Assembly (NCBI GenBank): GCA_947501805.1
Contig: CANMXJ010000010.1
Span: 99,322 to 163,321 of the forward strand
Direction of reading: 5' to 3'
DNA: 64,000 nucleotides
Origin: an uncultured Sulfitobacter sp.
GTDB lineage: Bacteria; Pseudomonadota; Alphaproteobacteria; Rhodobacterales; Rhodobacteraceae
Numbering within the stretch: the stretch's first letter is position 1; each line of letters opens with the position of its first letter. The position numbers and the translations under genes were made by a program. The notes beneath the pieces are model-generated. The model was not told the DNA's origin and did not search any database. It saw nothing but the letters and a program-made list of their open reading frames with translations. Positions 9,565-18,207 of the stretch are shown here, one piece after another.

Positions 9565-11141
9565 GGTGCATGTTGTCCTTGGGTTTCTTCGTCGCCGTGA
9601 TCAAAGAAATGCGACAGAAGCGCATCTTCGGTCACCGCCTCGCCGTCCAGTTCGCCGACTATCTTGCCTTCGCGCATCACGATAACGCGGTGCGACATGT
9701 GCATGACTTCGGCCAACTCGGACGAGGCAATCACAACTGCCTTGCCCTCTTCGGTCAGCGCCTTGATCACGTCGTAAATCTCCAGCTTGGCCTGAATGTC
9801 TACGCCTACGGTTGGTTCATCAAACAGGAATACGTCAAATTCGCGCGACAGCCCACGTGCAATCATCAACTTTTGCTTGTTGCCGCCCGAAAGTTGATCC
9901 GCCTTAGCATTCAACCCCGGTGTTCTGATCTTGAGCTTGTCGATCATTTTCTCGGTAAAGCCCTTTTCGGCGCGGCGGTTCAATAGTGTCTTGCCGCGCG
10001 AAAAAACCGGATCATCCAGCGCCGCGATGGAGCTGTTGGAGATCAGGCTTTGATGCATCGCCAAGCCTTCGGTGGCGCGATCGGAGGGGAAATAGCAGAT
10101 ACGGTTGCTCAGCGCCTTTCGTGGCGCATGTTTGTCGAGGCTCACGCCGTTGGCAGTGATCCGTCCGGTTGTCACAACCTCCAAGCCAAACGCGGCACGC
10201 AGGACTTCGGACTTGCCGCAGCCCGCCAGTCCGGCAAAACCCAACACTTCACCACGCTTCACCTCAAAGCTGATGTTTTCTGCCAGACCGCTTTGCAGGG
10301 TAACATTCTCAAAAGACAGGACCGTATCGCCCACGTCCCGTTTGATATGGGGAAAGAATTCGTCAAAGGTGCGGCCCGTCATCAACTGCACCAGCTCTTT
10401 TTCGCTGGTATCGGCCTTGTTCACCGTTGCGATAAACTTGCCATCGCGCAGCACCGTCACACGGTCGGCAAGGCGGGTAATTTCCGGCATGCGGTGCGAC
10501 ACATAAACGATGCCCAGACCTTCGCTGCGCAATTGTTCGATGATATCAAAAAGCTGCGCCGCCTCTTGATCGGTCAGCGATGCGGTCGGCTCATCAAGAA
10601 TGAGAACCTTGCAGTCCCAAAGCAGCGCCTTGGCGATCTCGACCATCTGCTGATGGGCACGGCGCAAGGTGCTGACGCGGGCGGCGGGATCAAGGTGAAA
10701 GCCCAGACGGTCCAGAACTGTCTGTACTTTGGCGCGCATGGCCCCCTTGGCCAGACGTCCGCCGCTGGTCATTTCGTGACCCAGAAACAGGTTCTCCTCG
10801 ACCGTCATGTCGGGGATCAGGCTGAATTCCTGAAAGACAATGCTGACACCTTTTTGATGCGCCACTGCGGGTGTCAGGCTGGTCACGTTCTCGCCAAACA
10901 GGCTGTAGGTGCCAGCGTCAAAACTCTGCACACCACAGATGATCTGGATCAGTGTCGACTTACCGGCACCGTTTTCGCCAAATAAAACATGCACTTCACC
11001 TGCACGCAGTTCAAACTGCATATCCTCCAACGCCTTGAAGGCACCGTAGGATTTGTCCAGATGCGCGATCTTGATCAGAGGCGCTGCGGACGTACCGGGC
11101 GCAACGGATGCGCCCGGTTTTGTGGATGTTGACGACATCAA
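9561..11141 (-). CDS. ABC transporter ATPase with two nucleotide-binding domains (RbsA/MglA type)
   Basis: A 526-residue protein with two ABC domains. The first has Walker A GENGAGKST at residues 55-63 and Walker B LILDEPTASL, with the degenerate signature RRAHQQ. The second has a weak Walker A GLAGCGKS, an intact signature LSGGNKQ and Walker B LFDEPTVGVD. A degenerate half is normal for the RbsA family. It begins three bases after the binding-protein gene and energises the two permeases downstream. Confidence 0.93.
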   Translation of the reverse strand: MMSSTSTKPGASVAPGTSAAPLIKIAHLDKSYGAFKALEDMQFELRAGEVHVLFGENGAGKSTLIQIICGVQSFDAGTYSLFGENVTSLTPAVAHQKGVSIVFQEFSLIPDMTVEENLFLGHEMTSGGRLAKGAMRAKVQTVLDRLGFHLDPAARVSTLRRAHQQMVEIAKALLWDCKVLILDEPTASLTDQEAAQLFDIIEQLRSEGLGIVYVSHRMPEITRLADRVTVLRDGKFIATVNKADTSEKELVQLMTGRTFDEFFPHIKRDVGDTVLSFENVTLQSGLAENISFEVKRGEVLGFAGLAGCGKSEVLRAAFGLEVVTTGRITANGVSLDKHAPRKALSNRICYFPSDRATEGLAMHQSLISNSSIAALDDPVFSRGKTLLNRRAEKGFTEKMIDKLKIRTPGLNAKADQLSGGNKQKLMIARGLSREFDVFLFDEPTVGVDIQAKLEIYDVIKALTEEGKAVVIASSELAEVMHMSHRVIVMREGKIVGELDGEAVTEDALLSHFFDHGDEETQGQHAP

Positions 11142-11144
11142 TGC

Positions 11145-12191
11145 TTACTCGACCGAATAAACCGGATCCCAGCCCTCGGGCGCAAAGGAGCGGCTGAGGT
11201 CAAGACCATCGATGTTGTCAGCGGTGACAACAGTCATGGACGGGAACAGGTGTACCATGTGGTCCTTGCCTTCAAGGATGCGCACCGCCATGTCCATCGC
11301 GATGCGGGCCTCCATAACGGGAGATTCTGTTACCGTCGCAGTAACAACACCGGATTTGACCAGATCAACCATGCCTTCGTTGGAGTAATACGCAGCGATC
11401 ATCGCGTCATCGTTGCCCGCTTCCTCCAGCGCCTGTGCAGCAACTTCGGCCGTTACCGCCGTGCCGTAGATGATGTTCACATCGTCGTAAGCTTGCAGCG
11501 CATCTTCGACAAGTTTCAGCTGAACGCTCTTGCCTGTGTCGCCATACTTGGCCTCTAGCAATTCGATGCTGCTGCCTTCAATTGCGCGCTCAACACCTGC
11601 TGTGGACGCCTCAGCCCAACCGGATCCTTGCGGGCCGGGAAAATGGACCATGCGCATCGCTTCACCGCCTGCTTTTTCCACCAGAAACTTGGCTCCGGCT
11701 TCGGCGGCGTCATCATAGTTTGCAAAAATGCGGGCATCGGCGACATCGCTCATCGGGTTGATCACACCAACCTGTACAACGCCCTTTTCCTTACCTTCCG
11801 CCATGCTCTTGGCGAGACCGGCCTCGGAAATCGCGCCGATCACGATGGCATCTACACCAAGCGCAAGACAGTCGTTATACTGTGATACCTGCTTGGCCGC
11901 TTCGGTATAACCGCCCGCCTCAAGGATGGTCGCCTTGACGCCCAATTTGCGCGCCTGATCCACGATACCGTAGTTCACGCCGACCCAGTAGCTGTCCTTC
12001 ATATGCGGGAACAACACGCAGATGTGCCATTGTTTTTCCGCCTTTTCGAGGCCCTGATAAGAGACAATTTCATTCTTGCCATCCGCGGCATTGACCACGT
12101 CGAAAGGCCAGACACCCTCGGCGGATGCAGTTGTCGTGATACAGGCCGCAAGAATTGCGGATGTGGATAGGGTTGCGAGTAGTTTCTTCAT
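11145..12191 (-). CDS. TorT-like periplasmic substrate-binding protein of an ABC importer
   Basis: A 348-residue periplasmic-binding-protein-like I protein with a Sec signal peptide (MKKLLAT, hydrophobic core, cleavage after TASA near residue 24). The start VLFPHMKDSYWVGVNYG and the later EAGGY closely match the TorT sensor protein encoded at 43411 in this window (VLVPHFKDGYW, EAGGY). It is therefore a TorT paralogue recruited as the binding protein of an RbsABC-type importer rather than a signalling partner (inference). It is the first gene of a four-gene operon. The ligand is probably a small organic compound; TMAO itself is not established. Confidence 0.88.
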   Translation of the reverse strand: MKKLLATLSTSAILAACITTTASAEGVWPFDVVNAADGKNEIVSYQGLEKAEKQWHICVLFPHMKDSYWVGVNYGIVDQARKLGVKATILEAGGYTEAAKQVSQYNDCLALGVDAIVIGAISEAGLAKSMAEGKEKGVVQVGVINPMSDVADARIFANYDDAAEAGAKFLVEKAGGEAMRMVHFPGPQGSGWAEASTAGVERAIEGSSIELLEAKYGDTGKSVQLKLVEDALQAYDDVNIIYGTAVTAEVAAQALEEAGNDDAMIAAYYSNEGMVDLVKSGVVTATVTESPVMEARIAMDMAVRILEGKDHMVHLFPSMTVVTADNIDGLDLSRSFAPEGWDPVYSVE

Positions 12192-12432
12192 AGTGAACCT
12201 CCCAGTTCGGTTGTTTGATCGTCACAGTGCAGAGCTCTTGGCCCGATCTCGTGTCAAACGCACAGTAACGCTGGCGCATTGCCTGCACTATCTTGCCTGT
12301 GCAGACGGTATTATTGGTCGTGAGCGGCCTATTTGGCCCGAGAATGCGTACAAAAGCGGCCGGTACATTGGCGCTCAGTCTGTCATTTAAACTTAGGGTA
12401 GAATACTGACCTCCGGATGTTTTGTGCTATTC

Positions 12433-13716
12433 CTAATCCAACTCTGATGTGGCCTGAAGCAAACAGGCCTCCAGAATATCCAGACCTTCACCGAAAACCT
12501 CGTCCTGCACGGTGATCGGTGCCAGAAACCGGATGACATTGCCGTAAACGCCACAGGTCAACAGGATCAATCCACGCTCAAGGGCGAGGTCTTTGACGTG
12601 ATTGGCGAATTCTGCGTTTGGCGTACCGTCGGAAGAGCGCTTGAACTCGACCGCGTTCATGAAGCCGGGTCCGCGAATGTCCGAAATCTGTGGAACGCTG
12701 TCGCGCAAAGACGCCAGCCTTTGCTTGAGGCGCGCCCCAAGTTGCATGGCGCGGTCACAGAGGTTTTCTTCTTCGATCACGTCAAGCACGGCATTGGCGG
12801 CGGCCACACCAATCGGGTTGCCCGCATAAGTACCGCCCAGTCCGCCGACATTGGGACCATCCATGATCTCGGCACGACCCGTCACCGCAGCCAGCGGGAA
12901 GCCACCCGCAAGCCCTTTGGCCATGGTCACGATATCCGCCGCTACACCGTGGTGTTCCATCGCAAACAGTTTTCCCGTGCGGGCAAAACCGGTCTGCACC
13001 TCATCGGCGATCAGGAGAATGCCATGCTCGTCGCAGATCTCGCGCAGTTTCTTGAGGAAATTCGAGGGAGCTTCATAGAAACCGCCCTCACCTTGCACCG
13101 GCTCAATGATGATTGCCGCCACACGGGCCGGATCAACGTCTGCCTTAAACAGCTTGTCCAAGGCGGCAAAAGCATCGTCTTCGGTGACTCCGTGCAATCC
13201 GATCGGGAATGGCGCGTGAAACACATCGCCCGGCATTGCACCAAAACCAGCCTTGTAGGGGACCACCTTGCCAGTCAGCGACATGCCCATGAAGGTACGT
13301 CCGTGAAAGGCACCCGAAAAAGCGACAACAGCAGATCGACCTGTCGCTGCGCGCGCCACTTTGACAGCATTTTCAACGGCTTCTGCACCGGTTGAGACAA
13401 ATATCGTCTTTTTCTCGAAGTCGCCCGGCGTCAAACGGTTCAGCCGCTCGGCAAGGCGAACGTAGTTTTCGTACGGCATCACTTGATGGCAGGTATGGGT
13501 GAATTTATCAAGCTGCGCCTTGACTGCTTCCATCACCTTGGGGTGGCGATGACCTGTGTTCACCACGGCGATACCGGCGGCAAAATCAATATAGCGGTTG
13601 CCTTCGATGTCCCAGATTTCGGCGTTTTCGGCACGGTCGGCATAGACCTGCGTCATCATACCGACACCGCGTGCGATTGCGGTGGTCTTGCGTTCCTGTA
13701 CGGCTGCGTTTTTCAT
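12433..13716 (-). CDS. gabT: 4-aminobutyrate aminotransferase (class III, PLP)
   Basis: A 427-residue class III aminotransferase that converts an omega-amino acid such as GABA to the semialdehyde with 2-oxoglutarate as acceptor. The PLP lysine is K267 in MAKGLAGGFPL. The VSTGAEAVENAVK and ADEVQTGFARTG blocks are intact, and the length equals that of E. coli GabT. It lies 35 bp after pxpC in the same direction, so it probably handles the amino acid released by the lactam-opening enzymes upstream. 2-Pyrrolidinone to GABA would fit; other omega-amino acids are possible. Confidence 0.9.
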   Translation of the reverse strand: MKNAAVQERKTTAIARGVGMMTQVYADRAENAEIWDIEGNRYIDFAAGIAVVNTGHRHPKVMEAVKAQLDKFTHTCHQVMPYENYVRLAERLNRLTPGDFEKKTIFVSTGAEAVENAVKVARAATGRSAVVAFSGAFHGRTFMGMSLTGKVVPYKAGFGAMPGDVFHAPFPIGLHGVTEDDAFAALDKLFKADVDPARVAAIIIEPVQGEGGFYEAPSNFLKKLREICDEHGILLIADEVQTGFARTGKLFAMEHHGVAADIVTMAKGLAGGFPLAAVTGRAEIMDGPNVGGLGGTYAGNPIGVAAANAVLDVIEEENLCDRAMQLGARLKQRLASLRDSVPQISDIRGPGFMNAVEFKRSSDGTPNAEFANHVKDLALERGLILLTCGVYGNVIRFLAPITVQDEVFGEGLDILEACLLQATSELD

Positions 13717-13751
13717 GGCGGCGTTCCTGTTTTCGTGGTGTCAGACGGTGA

Positions 13752-14726
13752 TCAAGCGAGGTGTGCGCGTACTTTGTCCAGTGCATCGGCGCGTTCCCTT
13801 CGCGCAGTGAGGGCCGTTTCCATATCCACTTGCACAAACTGCGTTTCGACATTGGGCTGCAACTGGCCGATCAGGTCCATATCTGCAGAAATCACGGTTC
13901 CGATCATGAAGTAACCGCCGCCCGAAACTGCATCGCGGTGCAGGATAATAGGCTCGGTCCCGCTGGGCACCTGCACCGATCCGTAGGGGTAACAGGCATC
14001 TGTAATATTGGACGGGTCCGATCCTGCGCCAAAAGGTGGCTCTCGGTCAACGAATTCCAGCGGCGTGCCCCCTTTGAAACGATACCCCATGCGATCAGCC
14101 TCGGACGCGACTTTCCAAGTTTCGTCGTAAAAACGCTTGGCTGCCGCGTCTGTGATACGGTGTGCATAAAGACCCGGAAGGATGCGCAATCTGGCAGTTT
14201 TTTCCGGCATCCGTCGCATGTCTTCGGGAATATTTGCGCCGGTTTTCGCGGCAGTTGCGGCTTTGCCCAGAGGCAGCACATCGCCGGGCTGAATGGCGCG
14301 ACCCTCGACGCCGCCCAAGGCACCAATAGGATAAGTTGAACGACTGCCCAAAGCCGGTGGCGTGTCGATCCCGCCTGCGAAGGCGATATAAGCGCGCGCA
14401 CCGGACCGCAGGTAATCGAAGGTCAGCACCTGACCGGCTTTCACCTCGATCGCGGTCCATGACTCCAGCACTTCGCCGTCCAGTTTGGGGGGCAAATCAC
14501 CGCCTGTAACGGCGACGACGCTGTCTTCGGTGAACTCCAGTTCCGGTCCCATGAACACACATTCAAGCCCTGCGGCCCCTTCGTCATTGCCGACCAGCAT
14601 ATTGGCGCAGCGCAGGGCGAAACGGTCCATCGCACCACCCATCGGGATGCCAAGGTGGTAATATCCGGGGCGGCCAAGGTCCTGGATTGTCGTCGCAAAA
14701 CCGGCTGTTTTCACATTAATCGGCAT
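13752..14726 (-). CDS. pxpC: 5-oxoprolinase subunit C / biotin-dependent carboxyltransferase domain (PxpC, KipA)
   Basis: A 324-residue protein of the AHS2/KipA family. The start MPINVKTAG, then TIQDLGRPGYYHLGIPMGGAMD, is diagnostic of the family. The ATG at 14726 is chosen because it begins the conserved domain and overlaps pxpB by eleven bases; the frame runs open to 14867 without homology. In PxpABC it helps hydrolyse 5-oxoproline with ATP. In urea carboxylase the same domain pair is the carboxyltransferase acting on biotin. The biotin genes next door make the second role plausible here. Confidence 0.92.
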   Translation of the reverse strand: MPINVKTAGFATTIQDLGRPGYYHLGIPMGGAMDRFALRCANMLVGNDEGAAGLECVFMGPELEFTEDSVVAVTGGDLPPKLDGEVLESWTAIEVKAGQVLTFDYLRSGARAYIAFAGGIDTPPALGSRSTYPIGALGGVEGRAIQPGDVLPLGKAATAAKTGANIPEDMRRMPEKTARLRILPGLYAHRITDAAAKRFYDETWKVASEADRMGYRFKGGTPLEFVDREPPFGAGSDPSNITDACYPYGSVQVPSGTEPIILHRDAVSGGGYFMIGTVISADMDLIGQLQPNVETQFVQVDMETALTARRERADALDKVRAHLA

Positions 14727-15591
14727 TGAGCATCTCCTCCAGCTTGGCGTTGGTGCCGTCGATATCCTTGTTGAAATCGTCAAGTGAAAAGACGACCTCG
14801 CGGATGCGTGGCGTGTAGGTGTTCGCCTCCACCGCTTCGATACAGCGATCGTATTCGGCGCGATCAATGGGTTTCCATTTCACGATGTCACCGGGCTTGA
14901 AGAACACCATGAAGTCTTTGAGATAATTCATCTTTTGCTCGGGATCGTAGATTGGCATCGGGGTGACGCCAAACATCTGATAGCCACCCGCACCGCCCAC
15001 CGAATAGATGCAGGAAAAACAGCCGCCATAGCCCACCGTCAGCTTGGGTGTATCCGTGCGGGGGCGCAGGTATTTCGGCACCTGAATTTGACGGTCGCGG
15101 TCAACCATCTGGTAGAGGAACGGCAGACCGGACACAAAGCCAACCATCGACACGAACCAAGGTGATCCTGAATGCGCGGCAATGAAGGCATCCACACTGT
15201 CATAGCCGTTGATCCGTGCGGCATATTCGATGTCTGTCGCCTCGGGGTCTTGGTGACGTTCGCGAAAGCGCATCAAGGTTTCGTGGGTCCATGGATCTTG
15301 GTACAGGACCGGAATTTCGATGATGCGGGTTTTCAGCACCGGCTCTGCCTGATTAGCGGTTTCTTCCATATCTTTCAGGCGGACCAGCAATGTGTCGGGG
15401 TGGATCACATCAGGGTTGAACTTGATCTGGAAGGACGCGTTGGCGGGACAAATTTCGGTCACACCGTCGATCTTGGCGTCCCGCACGGCATTGGTCATCG
15501 ACAGCGTGGTAAAGAATGCCTCAAGCGACATTTCCTCGCTCACTTCGACAAAGATGTGTTCGTCGCCTCCGAAGGTATAGCGTGATGTCAT
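14716..15591 (-). CDS. pxpB: 5-oxoprolinase subunit B / AHS1 carboxyltransferase domain (PxpB, KipI)
   Basis: A 291-residue AHS1/KipI-family protein, partner of PxpC. The conserved YGGCFS and GGAGGYQMFG blocks are near the C-terminal third. The start at 15591 has AGGAG seven bases upstream and overlaps accC by ATGA; the frame also extends to 15642. At 291 residues it is longer than the usual 220-240, with about 60 extra residues carrying YIDSV-type loops of the urea-carboxylase AHS1 form. It forms one transcription unit with accC, accB and pxpA. Confidence 0.9.
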   Translation of the reverse strand: MTSRYTFGGDEHIFVEVSEEMSLEAFFTTLSMTNAVRDAKIDGVTEICPANASFQIKFNPDVIHPDTLLVRLKDMEETANQAEPVLKTRIIEIPVLYQDPWTHETLMRFRERHQDPEATDIEYAARINGYDSVDAFIAAHSGSPWFVSMVGFVSGLPFLYQMVDRDRQIQVPKYLRPRTDTPKLTVGYGGCFSCIYSVGGAGGYQMFGVTPMPIYDPEQKMNYLKDFMVFFKPGDIVKWKPIDRAEYDRCIEAVEANTYTPRIREVVFSLDDFNKDIDGTNAKLEEMLNAD

Positions 15592-16985
15592 GCGTTTTCT
15601 CCTTTGTCGTCGGAAAGGGTGTGGGCGTTTTGCTCCAGCCACGGTTCAAGCCATTTGGTGTGAAAATTGCCGACCTGAACGTCCGGGTCATTTGCCAAGG
15701 CCGTAAACAGCGGGGCCGTGGTTTTCAGCGATCCGGTTTTCAATTCGGTAATGGCGCGGGCCAGACGGGCAATTGCCGCCTCGCGGGTATGGGCATGCAC
15801 GATCAACTTGCCGACCAGTGAGTCGTAGAACGGCGGGATCGCGTAACCGTCATAGAGCATGTGATCAAATCGCACGCCGGGGCCGCCGGGCGTGCGGAAA
15901 TCGCTAACAATGCCGGGAAAGGGCGAGAAGTTGTTCGCAGGGTCTTCGGCGTTGATGCGCACCTCAATGGCGTGGCCGCGCAGTTTGATTTGATCTTGGG
16001 TCATCGACAAGGGCGTACCACCAGCGATAGCGATCATTTCGGTGACGAGGTCGATGCCGGTGATCATCTCGGACACCGGATGTTCAACTTGAATGCGGGT
16101 GTTCATTTCGATGAAGTAGAAGTCGCCGCTTTCGTCGTCATAGAGGTATTCGACTGTACCTGCCCCACGGTATTTGACAGCGGCCGCCAGTGCGACAGCA
16201 GAGGCGCAGAGTTTCTCGCGCACCTCATCGTTGAGGGCAGCGGAAGGGCCTTCTTCCCAGACCTTTTGGCGGCGGCGCTGCAAAGAGCATTCACGTTCAA
16301 AGCAATGCACAAAACTGGTGCCATCCCCGAGGATTTGCACCTCGATGTGACGGGCCTTGGCGATCAGCTTTTCCATGTACAGGCCACCATCACCAAAAGC
16401 CGACTTCGCCTCGGCGGCGGCTTGCGGGGCGAGTTTGGCAAATTCTTCGGCGTTCTGCGCCACGCGAATGCCACGCCCCCCGCCACCGGCAGTTGCCTTG
16501 ATCATCACAGGAAAGCCGATCTTGGACGCCAGTGCATTGGCAACGTCCAGATCGTCGATGATCCCGTCGCTGCCCGGCACCGTCGGCACACCCGCCTCTT
16601 GCGCAGCCTTGCGGGCCGATGCCTTGTCCCCCATTGAGCGGATCATATCGCCGCTGGGTCCGACAAAGGACATACCAGCCGCCTCGACCGCGTCAGCGAA
16701 TTCCGCGTTCTCGGCCAGAAAACCGTAACCGGGATGCACAGCATCTGCGCCAGTTTGCTTGGCCGCGTTCAACACCGCCTCAATGCTCAGATAGGATTTT
16801 GTCGCAGGGGGCGGGCCAATTTCGACGGCTTCGTCCGCCATTTCCACGGCCAATGACGACGCATCCGCAGCGCTGTAGACCTGCACCGTCGTGATGCCCA
16901 TCTCGCGGGCGGCGCGGATGATGCGCACGGCAATTTCGCCACGGTTCGCAATCAGAAGTTTGGAAATGCCCATGCTCTGCCCCAT
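15588..16985 (-). CDS. accC: Biotin carboxylase (AccC-like)
   Basis: A 465-residue ATP-grasp biotin carboxylase. It has the N-terminal LLIANRGEIAVRI, the glycine-rich ATP lid GGGGRGI and the active-site MNTRIQVEHPVSEM. It carboxylates biotin on the carrier encoded immediately upstream (the start follows the accB stop with no gap). The start could also be the ATG at 16973 (MGISKLL). It is a second, operon-specific copy and not the housekeeping acetyl-CoA carboxylase gene, because it is embedded among pxp genes (inference). It would drive carboxylation of an amide or lactam together with PxpB/C. Confidence 0.92.
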   Translation of the reverse strand: MGQSMGISKLLIANRGEIAVRIIRAAREMGITTVQVYSAADASSLAVEMADEAVEIGPPPATKSYLSIEAVLNAAKQTGADAVHPGYGFLAENAEFADAVEAAGMSFVGPSGDMIRSMGDKASARKAAQEAGVPTVPGSDGIIDDLDVANALASKIGFPVMIKATAGGGGRGIRVAQNAEEFAKLAPQAAAEAKSAFGDGGLYMEKLIAKARHIEVQILGDGTSFVHCFERECSLQRRRQKVWEEGPSAALNDEVREKLCASAVALAAAVKYRGAGTVEYLYDDESGDFYFIEMNTRIQVEHPVSEMITGIDLVTEMIAIAGGTPLSMTQDQIKLRGHAIEVRINAEDPANNFSPFPGIVSDFRTPGGPGVRFDHMLYDGYAIPPFYDSLVGKLIVHAHTREAAIARLARAITELKTGSLKTTAPLFTALANDPDVQVGNFHTKWLEPWLEQNAHTLSDDKGENA

Positions 16986-17228
16986 TTAGGTGTCGAGTTC
17001 GGCGATAACCTGCCCCGGCATAATCGCGTCTTCGTTTTCGACGGCGAATGCCGTGATCGTGCCGTCTGCTTCGGCTTTCACTTCGGTGTAGGTTTTCATG
17101 ACCTCAACAAGGCCGACAACATCGCCCGCTTTCACAGCGTCGCCCACTTCCTTGTAATTGGGTTCTTCCGGTGACGGGCTGCGATAGAACACACCGGGCA
17201 ACGGGGATTTGATTTCGGATTTGGCCAT
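16986..17228 (-). CDS. accB: Short biotin carboxyl carrier protein
   Basis: An 80-residue lipoyl/biotinyl domain. The acceptor lysine is K45 in the VEVMKT motif, which differs from the usual EAMKM at the alanine and the second methionine. It lacks the N-terminal thumb region and linker of housekeeping AccB, so it is a minimal carrier like that of urea-carboxylase-type systems. The start at 17228 has AGGAG seven bases upstream. It lies between pxpA and accC. Confidence 0.92.
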   Translation of the reverse strand: MAKSEIKSPLPGVFYRSPSPEEPNYKEVGDAVKAGDVVGLVEVMKTYTEVKAEADGTITAFAVENEDAIMPGQVIAELDT

Positions 17229-17266
17229 TTCATGTCTCCTCAAGGAATTCGGTTGCGTTGGGGGCG

Positions 17267-17998
17267 TCAGGAAGTGGCAAGCCTGTCGCCAAGTGCGTCG
17301 CGCATGGCCGTTACGATATCCACCACATCTGGCGTATCCGAATGCACACAGATAGTTTCTGCGCGTACTTTATTTTGTACGCCGGACGCACTCAGCACGA
17401 TGCCCTCGTCAACGGCCCTGACGACTTTTTCGGCGACGACAGCCGGATCATAGGCTGCATGTTCGCGGGTGATCAGCAGTTTGCCGTTGTCGTCATAATC
17501 CAGATCGGCAAAAAACTCGGCTTTGAACGCCATGCCCCGCGCCGTGTAGATTTCTTCGTGCAAGGTGCCTGCCAGCCCGAAGATCGGGACGTCCAGATGT
17601 TCGGCTGCATCGCAGACTGCATGAGCGATGTGTTCATGACGGGCGGCCATACCGTATAACGCACCATGCGGTTTCAGATGAGAGAGCTTGACGCCCGCAA
17701 CTTTTAGAAATTCGTTCAACGCCCCGATTTGGTAGAGGATGATATTCTTCATTTCCGCACGGTCGATCACCATTTCACGGCGCCCAAAACCTGCGAGATC
17801 GGGCAGCGAGAAATGTGCGCCAACCTTCACCCCGTGTTGTTTGGCCGAAGCAACGGCATGTGCCATGTGGTTCGGGTCGGATCCGTGAAATCCGCAAGCG
17901 ACATTGGCTTCGGTGATCAACGGCATGATCGCGTCATCATCGCCGAGCTTATAGAGGCCAAAGCTCTCGCCCATGTCGCAATTGATATCTATTGCCAT
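17267..17998 (-). CDS. pxpA: 5-oxoprolinase subunit A, LamB/YcsF family (PxpA)
   Basis: A 243-residue LamB/YcsF protein, the catalytic A subunit of prokaryotic 5-oxoprolinase. Family blocks DINCDMGESFG at the start, ANVACGFHGSDP and VKPHGALYG-like KPHGALYG are all present. The start at 17998 has AGGGGGA upstream; the frame runs open to 18043. It is the first gene of the pxpA-accB-accC-pxpB-pxpC-gabT series and faces a LysR gene across 209 bp. Confidence 0.93.
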   Translation of the reverse strand: MAIDINCDMGESFGLYKLGDDDAIMPLITEANVACGFHGSDPNHMAHAVASAKQHGVKVGAHFSLPDLAGFGRREMVIDRAEMKNIILYQIGALNEFLKVAGVKLSHLKPHGALYGMAARHEHIAHAVCDAAEHLDVPIFGLAGTLHEEIYTARGMAFKAEFFADLDYDDNGKLLITREHAAYDPAVVAEKVVRAVDEGIVLSASGVQNKVRAETICVHSDTPDVVDIVTAMRDALGDRLATS

Positions 17999-18111
17999 TT
18001 CGTCCCCCTGTTTTTGAAGATTGCGCAGTATGGCTGCAGGCATCTCTTCATGTTGGATGAAGCTAGTCGCCCGAACCGCTAATTGTAAAATATGATTTTG
18101 TTAGCTAAGCT

Positions 18112-18126
18112 ATCAGAAAATCAGAT
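18112..18126. promoter_or_regulatory. Putative LysR operator (ATC-N9-GAT) between pxpA and LysR gene
   Basis: ATCAGAAAATCAGAT is a dyad with the LysR T-N11-A pattern and the NodD-type ATC-N9-GAT form; one more pair (T/A) extends it. It lies in the AT-rich divergent promoter region between pxpA and the LysR gene at 18208. Confidence 0.5.
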
Positions 18127-18207
18127 ACGCTAGAGTCAATCGTTAACGCCCGCCCGCTATCTCGCGACAAGGCCGTCCCCCACGTCACATTCCTATCGGA
18201 GGCTACC

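Noticed and set aside
11145..12191. Calling this protein the TMAO sensor TorT
   Set aside because: It heads an ABC importer operon, and a separate torT with torS and torR is present at 43411.
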